From WVXT01 sp964345635 (GTDB lineage: Bacteria; UBA6262; WVXT01): a DNA stretch of 6,161 nucleotides. The notes below the pieces were generated by a model that worked only from the letters and a program-made list of their open reading frames with translations, was not told the origin of the DNA and made no database searches. The stretch covers positions 1-6,161 of the forward strand of contig CAYFRM010000081.1 of the NCBI GenBank assembly GCA_964345635.1, read 5' to 3'. Position numbers and translations under genes: made by a program. Position 1 is the stretch's first letter, and the number at the start of each line of letters is the position of its first letter. Positions 1 to 5,272 of the stretch are shown here, piece after piece.

Positions 1-75
1 AAGGTTGATAGGCCAGGGGTGTAAGCTCAGCGATGAGTTTAGCTTACTGGTACTAATCGGTCGTGCGACTTGACC
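1..75 (+). rRNA. 23S ribosomal RNA, 3' end (partial)
   Basis: This is the last part of the large-subunit rRNA; the rest lies upstream of the window. The segment containing GTTGATAGGCC, GTGTAAGC.CAGCGATG and GGTACTAAT matches the highly conserved 3'-terminal region of bacterial 23S rRNA (E. coli has GTTGATAGGCCGGGTGTGTAAGC and CGGTACTAAT near its end). I placed the 3' end at the equivalent of the E. coli terminal CTTAACC (here CTTGACC). The exact processed end could differ by a few bases. It lies in the usual 23S-5S order, with a short AT-rich spacer (76-107) before the 5S gene that is too small for a tRNA. Confidence 0.95.
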
Positions 76-107
76 ATACTATTTGATTTTATGCGCAAAC
101 ATTTTTC

Positions 108-225
108 CCCTGGCGGTTATGGCGGAGGTGAAACACCTGTTCCCATCCCGAACACAGAAGTTAAGCCCTCCTGCGCTGATGGTACTGTGCTGGTAACGGT
201 ACGGAAGAGTAGGACATCGCCAGGG
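108..225 (+). rRNA. rrf: 5S ribosomal RNA
   Basis: This is a complete 5S rRNA of about 118 nt. The ends form a perfect 8-bp helix I, CCCTGGCG (108-115) with CGCCAGGG (218-225). The conserved core is visible: CCCATCCCGAACACAGAAGTTAAG (145-168, the loop B/helix III/loop C region), then GATGGTACT and, near the end, GAGTAGGACATCGCC. Both ends may be off by one or two bases. A run of six T (226-231) follows helix I directly and could help end rRNA transcription, but there is no separate terminator hairpin before the next gene. Confidence 0.95.
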
Positions 226-255
226 TTTTTTCTGTATAAAGGAGATTTCTGTCGT

Positions 256-261
256 AAGGAG
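256..261 (+). promoter_or_regulatory. Ribosome binding site of the outer-membrane-type protein gene
   Basis: AAGGAG lies 5 nt before the ATG at 267. It fixes the start of the first protein gene and shows that this gene, although almost touching the 5S rRNA, has its own translation signal. An earlier AAAGGAG (238-244) has no start codon at suitable spacing. Confidence 0.75.
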
Positions 262-266
262 AAAAT

Positions 267-989
267 ATGAGAATAGCGCGAATTCTTGTTTTGGGCCTGG
301 GGCTAGTCTGTGGTATCTTTTCCCTGGCGCCGGCAAGAGAAGTAATGCCCTGGGTAACCCCTACCGGTATTGGAGGAGTCAATACGGAAGTCTATTATGC
401 CCACTCGACGCAGAAGGTTGAACTGGATATCACCGGGTACAAAGTGCCTTTTGACTACGTTTCTCAGAAGGTCAATGCCAAAGGTACTTTTCGACCGGCC
501 CTGGGAATGGAAATTTATGTTCTGGTAGGATTAATAGGTTCTGAATTGAAAAATGGGAAGCGCTCTTATAAAGGAAAAATGGATGACGCATTATATGGTG
601 GCGGGATAAGGTATGTCCTCCTGGGAGACATTGTTATTCTGCCAGCCGTATCTTTTGGCCTGGGACTTGTTCATTCTTCTTCTAACCTGACGGAAGAAAA
701 TGGCACACAGATCGATTTTACGTTAGATACTACGGAGCTACAGGGAAGTGTGACTGCGAGCAAGAAGATAGGAATGGTAACACCTTACGCAGGATTGAAA
801 TTCTTTCATAACTGGATAAGATGGAAGGACGAGGTAGCAGGCGATAAAGGAAAAGGAAGCAGCGGTGACATTAGCCCTTTTGTAGGCGGAAAGATATCGT
901 TTTCCTCTTTTCTTTCGATAAAAGGAGAATTTAGTTTTGCCGACGAAGTCACTTACGCCGGTGGATTAAGCTTGAGCCTGGGGTTGTAA
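267..989 (+). CDS. Predicted outer-membrane beta-barrel protein, function unknown
   Basis: I do not recognise a specific family. The 240-residue product starts with a Sec signal peptide: Arg2 and Arg5, a hydrophobic stretch from about Ile6 to Leu20, and a likely signal peptidase I site after Ala21-Pro22-Ala23. Cys15 is not in a proper lipobox (Val precedes it), so a lipoprotein is unlikely. The mature part has no hydrophobic helix. It alternates polar and hydrophobic residues and is rich in Gly, Ser and aromatics (for example about 77-90, 108-135, 145-180 and 200-240), as expected for an 8-stranded or similar small barrel of the OmpA/opacity-porin kind. The last residue is Leu rather than the usual aromatic BAM signal. 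The ATG is supported by AAGGAG 5 nt upstream. The gene begins about 41 nt after the 5S and ends at a strong terminator, so it may be read by transcription leaving the rRNA operon. Secretion is fairly sure, the barrel is likely, and the role is unknown. Confidence 0.8.
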   Translation: MRIARILVLGLGLVCGIFSLAPAREVMPWVTPTGIGGVNTEVYYAHSTQKVELDITGYKVPFDYVSQKVNAKGTFRPALGMEIYVLVGLIGSELKNGKRSYKGKMDDALYGGGIRYVLLGDIVILPAVSFGLGLVHSSSNLTEENGTQIDFTLDTTELQGSVTASKKIGMVTPYAGLKFFHNWIRWKDEVAGDKGKGSSGDISPFVGGKISFSSFLSIKGEFSFADEVTYAGGLSLSLGL

Positions 990-1021
990 AAACAGAAATT
1001 AGACAGGATAAGTTCTTGCAG

Positions 1022-1052
1022 GGAATCCGATTTTTTGTCGGGTTCCTTTTTT
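1022..1052 (+). terminator. Rho-independent terminator after the outer-membrane-type gene
   Basis: A 9-bp stem (GGAATCCGA at 1022-1030 with TCGGGTTCC at 1038-1046, one G.U pair) has a 7-base loop (TTTTTTG) and is followed at once by six T (1047-1052). After one A there are four more T. It lies 32 nt after the stop codon at 989 and isolates the rRNA/outer-membrane gene unit from the EF-G gene. Confidence 0.9.
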
Positions 1053-1096
1053 ATTTTCATTTTTTGGTGCTTTGGTAACCTTTGGGGATTTTTATC

Positions 1097-1125
1097 TTGA
1101 CACTTGAATTAATTTATCATAAAAT
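1097..1125 (+). promoter_or_regulatory. Sigma-70-type promoter of the EF-G paralogue
   Basis: The -35 box TTGACA (1097-1102) is a perfect consensus. It is separated by 17 nt from TAAAAT (1120-1125), a 5-of-6 match to the -10 box. Start of transcription is predicted near 1132, giving a leader of about 32 nt. The -10 region shares the 14-base pattern TTTATCATAAAATA (1113-1126) with the yebC promoter, differing only at the middle base. Confidence 0.8.
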
Positions 1126-1151
1126 AAAATTCAATATGATTTAATCTACGC

Positions 1152-1159
1152 GGGGAGGA
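1152..1159 (+). promoter_or_regulatory. Ribosome binding site of the EF-G paralogue
   Basis: GGGGAGGA with its GGAGG core (1154-1158) ends 5 nt before the ATG at 1164 and supports that start. Confidence 0.8.
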
Positions 1160-1163
1160 TGCA

Positions 1164-3197
1164 ATGGGGAAGTATAAAACGGAGGATTTAAGAAACATCT
1201 GTATAGTAGGTAGCGGGTCCACGGGGAAGACCCAGTTGGCCGAGGCAATCTTGTTTTCAGCCAGGGCTATAGACAGATTGGGAAAAGTAGACTCGGGCAA
1301 TACGGTTTGCGATTATAATGCGGACGAGATTGAGAGAAAAATTTCCATCAATTCGTCTATCGCCTTCTGCGAATGGAAAAACAAGAAAATCAATGTCATC
1401 GATACTCCCGGTTATGCCGATTTCGTCGGCGAAATGATAGGAGCTCTCTCCGTTGTGGAGACTTCGATTGTTAACGTTTGTGCTTCCAGCGGGGTGGAGA
1501 TGGGAACGGAAAAGAAGTGGGAATATGTCCGGAAAGAGGGAAAACCCTCCGTAATCTTCGTTAATCGCATGGATAAGGAGAATGCCGATTTCGATAAAGT
1601 GGAAGCCAGTTTGAAAGAGAAATTGACTCCCAATGTTGCGCCGATCTCTATTCCCATTGGTTCCGGCGACAAGTTTTCCGGAGTAATTAACCTCATCACC
1701 AACAAGGCCGTAGTAGGAGGAAAAGAAGTAGAGATACCCGGGGAAACGGCAGCCAAAGCCAAAGAATATAGAGAAAAGCTGATCGAGGTAATCGCTTCTT
1801 CCGAAGACACGTTGATTGAGAAGTATCTGGAAGGCCAGGAACTGAGCCCCCAAGAGACCAAGAGCGCTCTTAAGAAGGGGATCGTGGAGCACAAAATTGT
1901 GCCTGTTCTCTGTGGTTCGGGATTACAAAATGTGGGCATCGATCAACTTCTCGACTTTGTGGTAGAATACGCGCCTTCGCCGGTGGAAAAAGGAGGAGAG
2001 GTCAAGATTGATACCGGTGGCCCGTTTTCCGCATTGGTGTTCAAGACCTTTTCTGAGCCCCACCTGGGAACAATAAACTATCTGAAGATATATTCGGGTA
2101 AAGCATTAGCAGGTTTGAACGTGGTCAATAATACTAAAAATTCTTCTGAAAGAATAGGACAGATTGCCTTTGTGCGGGGAAAAACGCGTATTGACGCTAA
2201 AGAAGGAGAAACAGGAGACATCGTCGCGCTGGTTAAATTAAAGGATACGGGGACGAATGACGTGCTTTGTGAACCAAAAAAGAGGATCTCCATCCCCAAA
2301 ATAAACTTTCCCGAACCGGTGGTAAACATGGCGGTCTATCCCAAATCGAAAGGAGAAGAGGAGAAAATAGCCACTGCCTTGTCTACAGCGATGCGCGGAG
2401 ACCCTACTTTGAAGTTCGGGATGAATAAAGAGACGAAGGAAATGATCTTATCGGGAATGGGCAGTCTCCAGTTAGAAATTATGTCCCGAAGAGTGAAGGC
2501 GAGATATGGGGTGGAGGTGGAACTAAGGACGCCCAGGATCGCCTATAAGGAGACCATTCGTGCCGGTGCCGATGTTCAGGGGAAATATAAGAGGCAGTCC
2601 GGAGGTCGCGGGCAGTATGGCGATTGCTGGATTAAAACGGAACCTTTGGAAAGAGGAAAAGGGTTCGAATTCGTCAATAAGATCTTCGGCGGTGCAATTC
2701 CCAGTCAATATATTCCGGCGGTGGAGAAAGGAATTAAGCAATCCATGGAGAAGGGGGTAATTGCTGGCTATCCTGTAGTGGATGTCAAAGTGACTCTTTA
2801 CGACGGCAGTTTCCACGAGGTCGACTCTTCCAATCTAGCCTTCGAAATTGCCGGTAGCATGGCACTCAGGAAAGGGGTAGAGCAGGCACAGCCTCTTGTT
2901 TTGGAGCCGATTATGGAAGTGGAAGCGATTGTCCCTGAAGAGTTCATGGGCAGCGTAATGGGAGATTTGAACAGTCGACGAGGCAGAGTTTTGGGCATGG
3001 AGCGTGAGGGTAAGAAACAGGTTATAAAAGCATTGGTTCCCCAGGGAGAAGTTTTCAATTATGCTACGGATCTGCGCTCATTGACCAGGGGGAGCGGAGA
3101 GCATAAAATGAAATTTTCCCATTATGAAGAGGCACCGCCAAACGTTACACAACCTCTAATCGAAGCTTACCAGAAAGCAAAGGAAGAAGGAAGATAA
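1164..3197 (+). CDS. Elongation factor G paralogue (EF-G-2/FusA2-like translational GTPase)
   Basis: The 677-residue product has the full five-domain EF-G layout. GTPase motifs: P-loop GSGSTGKT (16-23), a switch I with RKISI (58-62), DTPGY (80-84), NRMDK (134-138) and CGSGLQNVGI (250-259). Domain II starts near 286, domain III near 384 (SGMGSLQLEI), domain IV carries GGRGQYG (480-486) and GSFHEVDSS with His551, and domain V starts at EPIMEVEA (581) and includes YATDLRS (633-639). Canonical EF-G has GH(V/I)DxGKTT, RGITI and DTPGH. Here Ser replaces the P-loop His, Lys the switch I Gly, and Tyr84 the catalytic His. From memory, DTPGYADF with this kind of P-loop marks the EF-G-2 paralogues (Thermus EF-G-2, mycobacterial FusA2), whose role is less settled than that of EF-G. 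The domain IV tip, which reaches the decoding centre, is intact, so ribosome binding and translocation remain plausible. It has its own promoter and is probably monocistronic, though no terminator is obvious downstream. Family is certain; subgroup likely. Confidence 0.93.
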   Translation: MGKYKTEDLRNICIVGSGSTGKTQLAEAILFSARAIDRLGKVDSGNTVCDYNADEIERKISINSSIAFCEWKNKKINVIDTPGYADFVGEMIGALSVVETSIVNVCASSGVEMGTEKKWEYVRKEGKPSVIFVNRMDKENADFDKVEASLKEKLTPNVAPISIPIGSGDKFSGVINLITNKAVVGGKEVEIPGETAAKAKEYREKLIEVIASSEDTLIEKYLEGQELSPQETKSALKKGIVEHKIVPVLCGSGLQNVGIDQLLDFVVEYAPSPVEKGGEVKIDTGGPFSALVFKTFSEPHLGTINYLKIYSGKALAGLNVVNNTKNSSERIGQIAFVRGKTRIDAKEGETGDIVALVKLKDTGTNDVLCEPKKRISIPKINFPEPVVNMAVYPKSKGEEEKIATALSTAMRGDPTLKFGMNKETKEMILSGMGSLQLEIMSRRVKARYGVEVELRTPRIAYKETIRAGADVQGKYKRQSGGRGQYGDCWIKTEPLERGKGFEFVNKIFGGAIPSQYIPAVEKGIKQSMEKGVIAGYPVVDVKVTLYDGSFHEVDSSNLAFEIAGSMALRKGVEQAQPLVLEPIMEVEAIVPEEFMGSVMGDLNSRRGRVLGMEREGKKQVIKALVPQGEVFNYATDLRSLTRGSGEHKMKFSHYEEAPPNVTQPLIEAYQKAKEEGR

Positions 3198-3258
3198 CCA
3201 CCGAGGCCACCTGCAAAATTCGAACACTTTGCACAAACGTCTTATCCCACATTTCCTC

Positions 3259-3288
3259 TTTACAAACTACAATATTTTATGATAAAAT
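3259..3288 (+). promoter_or_regulatory. Promoter of the yebC-ruvCAB operon, within a palindrome
   Basis: The -35 box TTTACA (3259-3264, 5 of 6) and the -10 box TAAAAT (3283-3288, 5 of 6) are 18 nt apart. TGA just before the -10 (3280-3282) gives an extended -10. Start of transcription is predicted near 3295, leaving a leader of about 53 nt. The -10 box sits in the right arm of a perfect inverted repeat (3271-3291), so a DNA-binding protein there would block polymerase. Confidence 0.7.
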
Positions 3289-3291
3289 ATT
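3271..3291. repeat. Perfect palindrome over the yebC -10 box
   Basis: AATATTTTAT (3271-3280) and its exact complement ATAAAATATT (3282-3291) flank a single G at 3281. Ten-base arms with a one-base centre fit a dimeric repressor site better than an RNA hairpin. All arm bases are A or T, however, so chance or simple promoter composition is possible. Confidence 0.6.
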
Positions 3292-3330
3292 TAAAAAATG
3301 TGGTTTGGAAACAATCTTACTGATTTGCAT

Positions 3331-3338
3331 AAGGAGGT
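3331..3338 (+). promoter_or_regulatory. Strong ribosome binding site of yebC
   Basis: AAGGAGGT is an 8-base perfect complement to the usual 16S rRNA 3' end and lies 9 nt before the ATG at 3348. A second purine run, GGGGAG (3340-3345), lies between them. This sets the start at MSGHSKWAG, matching the normal family N-terminus. Confidence 0.85.
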
Positions 3339-3347
3339 AGGGGAGAA

Positions 3348-4097
3348 ATGTCCGGACATTCCAAGTGGGCTGGAATAAAACATAGAAAGGCAGCGGTAGA
3401 CGCCAAAAAAGGTCAGATTTTCAGCAAGATTATAAAAGAGATAACTGTGGCAGCACGGCAAGGAGGGGGCGACCCTGGGGGAAATCCCCGCCTGAGAGTG
3501 GCCATGGACAAAGCCAGGGCAGTTAATATGCCCCAGGACAATATCAAGAAGGCAGTTAAACGCGGTACGGGAGAGCTACCGGGCATAACTTATGAAGAAT
3601 TGGTTTATGAAGGTTATGGCCCGGGAGGGGTGGCAGTCTTGGTAGAAGTAACCACGGACAACAAGAATCGCACGACTGCGGAAGTAAGAAAGGCTTTTTC
3701 CCGACACGGGGGGAACCTGGGAGATGCCGGTTGTGTGGGCTGGATGTTTAACAAGAAAGGGTACATTTCCGTGGATAAAAATAAAGTAGGAGAAGAAGAA
3801 TTGATAGAAATTGCGCTGGAGTCCGGGGCTGAGGATGTGAAAGCGGATGACGAGGACCTTTTCGAAATAACCACTGAAACGCGGGATTTTGAAAAGGTAA
3901 AAAAGTCCCTGGAGGGAAAGAATATTCAGATAAATTCTGCAGAGATAACTATGATACCGCAGACGTACATTAAACTTGAAGGCGCAAAAGCGGAGCAGAT
4001 GCTGAGACTTATGGATGAGTTGGATAATAATGACGATGTTCAGAACGTATATGCCAACTTTGATATACCCAAGGAGATAATGGAAAAGGTTTCCTAA
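3348..4097 (+). CDS. yebC: YebC/PmpR family protein (TACO1 family)
   Basis: The 249-residue product is a full-length YebC (family usually about 240-250). The N-terminus MSGHSKWAGIKHRKAAVDAKK is the family signature (E. coli: MAGHSKWANIKHRKAAQDAKR), followed by AARQGGGDPGGNPRLR (36-51), the stretch about VNMPQDNIKKAVKRG, then YEGYGPGGVAVLVEV.TDNKNRT and GGNLGDAGCVGWMF. The C-terminal part has the usual LMDELDNNDDVQNVYANFD. Established knowledge: family members were first described as DNA-binding regulators (PmpR type), and the mitochondrial relative TACO1 and bacterial YebC proteins have since been tied to translation, in particular relief of stalled ribosomes. The sequence does not tell which applies here. 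It is the first gene of the operon, 28 nt before ruvC, the same order as yebC-ruvC in E. coli and many other bacteria. No unusual residues seen. Confidence 0.97.
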   Translation: MSGHSKWAGIKHRKAAVDAKKGQIFSKIIKEITVAARQGGGDPGGNPRLRVAMDKARAVNMPQDNIKKAVKRGTGELPGITYEELVYEGYGPGGVAVLVEVTTDNKNRTTAEVRKAFSRHGGNLGDAGCVGWMFNKKGYISVDKNKVGEEELIEIALESGAEDVKADDEDLFEITTETRDFEKVKKSLEGKNIQINSAEITMIPQTYIKLEGAKAEQMLRLMDELDNNDDVQNVYANFDIPKEIMEKVS

Positions 4098-4115
4098 AAA
4101 TTATAAGGACTTTCA

Positions 4116-4120
4116 GGGGA
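4116..4120 (+). promoter_or_regulatory. Ribosome binding site deciding the ruvC GTG start
   Basis: GGGGA lies 5 nt before GTG at 4126. An ATG at 4124-4126 overlaps this GTG but is in another frame and closes after about 10 codons. There is no other in-frame start between the yebC stop and 4126, so GTG is the start. It yields MVVLGIDPG, the expected RuvC N-terminus. Confidence 0.7.
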
Positions 4121-4125
4121 AGAAT

Positions 4126-4614
4126 GTGGTTGTTTTGGGAATCGACCCGGGCATAGCTACTTTAGGCTGGGGAATCATAAAGAAGACAGAAAAAGTAACT
4201 TATAAAGTTGAGGCGTATGGGTGCATAAACACTGATCGAAATCTTCTTTTCTCCCGGAGGCTGGAGGAGATACATAAGGAACTCAGTAGAATAATTAGAA
4301 AATATGAACCGGACGTCGCTGCCATTGAGCAGCTTTTTTTTGCTAAAAATGTAAAGACAGCAATAAGCGTGGGAGAAGCCAGAGGAGTGGCTATTCTGGC
4401 GGCAGTGGAAGCAAATTTGCCGGTCGCCGAATATACTCCCCTTCAGGTCAAACAGTCTCTGGTTGGCTACGGCCGGGCGGAAAAAAAACAGATGCAAAAG
4501 ATGCTCAAGATTCTGTTAGGACTGAAGGATATGCCCAGGCCCGACGATGCGGCAGATGCCCTGGCGGTAGCTCTTTGCCATTTCAATTCCCAGAAAATGG
4601 CTGAATTTCTTTAA
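4126..4614 (+). CDS. ruvC: Crossover junction endodeoxyribonuclease RuvC
   Basis: RuvC cuts the two opposing strands of a Holliday junction held by RuvAB, giving ligatable duplexes. The 162-residue product has the RNase H-like fold signatures and all four metal-binding acidic residues: Asp7 (GIDPG), Glu68 (AIEQLFF), and Asp141 and Asp144 (PRPDDAADALAVALCH), equivalent to E. coli D7, E66, D138 and D141. An extra Asp at 140 precedes the third. Other family blocks are NVKTAISVGEARGVAI (75-90) and PLQVKQSLVGYGRAEKKQM (105-123). The protein is slightly shorter than E. coli RuvC (173), missing only part of the variable C-terminal tail. The start is GTG. It lies 28 nt after yebC and 26 nt before ruvA and is surely co-transcribed with both. 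Its catalytic site looks fully intact, in contrast to the divergent RuvA downstream. Confidence 0.97.
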   Translation: MVVLGIDPGIATLGWGIIKKTEKVTYKVEAYGCINTDRNLLFSRRLEEIHKELSRIIRKYEPDVAAIEQLFFAKNVKTAISVGEARGVAILAAVEANLPVAEYTPLQVKQSLVGYGRAEKKQMQKMLKILLGLKDMPRPDDAADALAVALCHFNSQKMAEFL

Positions 4615-4640
4615 AATTCCTGGCTGATGGGAAGTAAAAG

Positions 4641-5243
4641 ATGTTCGATTTTTTGAGAGGAAGATTGGAAAACAAAGAGACCGACCACATTGTTGTGGAA
4701 GCGCAAGGAGTGGGTTACAAGATTTCCATTCCCCTGTCCACGTACGAAAAATTGCCTGCCCCGGGAGCGGAAGTCAAAATCTACACCTGGGTATCGGCGT
4801 CTATGTACGGGAAGGGAAATGCGCTTTACGGGTTTTTGACTTTAGAAGAGAGGGAAGTCTTTCTCATCCTGCGGTCAATTTCCAAGATAGGAGCCAGGGG
4901 CGCGTTGGAAATTCTCTCCAAGATTTCCAAATCTTTTGCGGATTTCAGGAAAGCAATAATTGCCAGAGATACACAAGTTCTGACGGGGCTTTTTAGTCTG
5001 ACCAGAAAGACCGCAGAGAAGCTGGTCATAGGTTTAAAAGACAAGATAGAGGTCTTGTCCTTTGCCGGCAGGGAAAGATTTGCTGGCAGAAACGAACAGG
5101 AGATTGCCGATGCCATAAGTGGGCTGATCGCCTTAGGGTATAAAGTTTCCCAGGCAAAAGAAGCGGTGAATTCCGTATCTGAGACTATGGACAAAGATGC
5201 AGGAGCTGAAGAAATAATCAAACAAGCACTGAAATATCTGTGA
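4641..5243 (+). CDS. ruvA: Holliday junction DNA helicase subunit RuvA (divergent)
   Basis: RuvA forms a tetramer that opens and holds the four-way junction and recruits RuvB. The 200-residue length is normal. Domain I (1 to about 65) is recognisable from FLRGRL, VEAQGVGYKISIP and LYGF (62-65). Domain II contains the first helix-hairpin-helix as ISKIGARGALEIL (80-92). The second normally reads LPGIGKKTAERL but here is SLTRKTAEKL (119-128), about three residues short and without the Gly-x-Gly hairpin. Domain III (about 152-200), which binds RuvB, is normal: LIALGYKVSQAKEAV and EEIIKQALKYL. The acidic pin between the domain I strands (Glu55-Asp56 in E. coli) is absent: the segment WVSASMYGKGNALYGF has no acidic residue. 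The start is ATG with a modest GGGAAG site (4629-4634). It lies between ruvC (26 nt) and ruvB (29 nt). Identity is secure from context and the conserved ends; junction-binding chemistry may differ. Confidence 0.95.
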   Translation: MFDFLRGRLENKETDHIVVEAQGVGYKISIPLSTYEKLPAPGAEVKIYTWVSASMYGKGNALYGFLTLEEREVFLILRSISKIGARGALEILSKISKSFADFRKAIIARDTQVLTGLFSLTRKTAEKLVIGLKDKIEVLSFAGRERFAGRNEQEIADAISGLIALGYKVSQAKEAVNSVSETMDKDAGAEEIIKQALKYL

Positions 5244-5262
5244 AATTTTTTAACGGTTAATC

Positions 5263-5268
5263 AGAGGA
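5263..5268 (+). promoter_or_regulatory. Ribosome binding site of ruvB
   Basis: AGAGGA ends 4 nt before the ATG at 5273 and is the best site between the ruvA stop and the conserved RuvB sequence. The gap of 29 nt has no promoter or terminator that I can see. Confidence 0.65.
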
Positions 5269-5272
5269 TAGA

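Noticed and set aside
235..240. TATAAA as a promoter for the outer-membrane-type gene
   Set aside because: The only spaced -35 candidate (AGGACA, 211-216) is a 4-of-6 match inside the 5S gene. Too weak to list as a feature; kept as an alternative in the finding.
70..336. Open frames on both strands over the 5S rRNA region (70-270 on +, 79-336 on -)
   Set aside because: They cross the 5S rRNA and lack a ribosome binding site. The translations are low-complexity and look like rRNA read as protein.
1257..1939. Long minus-strand frames (211 and 175 codons) opposite the EF-G gene
   Set aside because: They are antisense shadows of a strongly conserved coding region. The proteins look like nothing known and have no promoter or ribosome binding site.
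3212..3233. TGCAAA / TTTGCA inverted repeat after the EF-G gene as a terminator
   Set aside because: It has only 6 bp, a 10-base loop and no T run, so it is too weak to call a terminator.
4124..4156. ATG at 4124 as an alternative ruvC start or a small leader peptide
   Set aside because: It is out of frame with RuvC and stops after about 10 codons. The in-frame GTG at 4126 gives the exact RuvC N-terminus.
5250..5260. TTAAC-G-GTTAA palindrome between ruvA and ruvB
   Set aside because: It has five-base arms only, expected by chance in AT-rich DNA, and sits inside an operon gap with no promoter elements.
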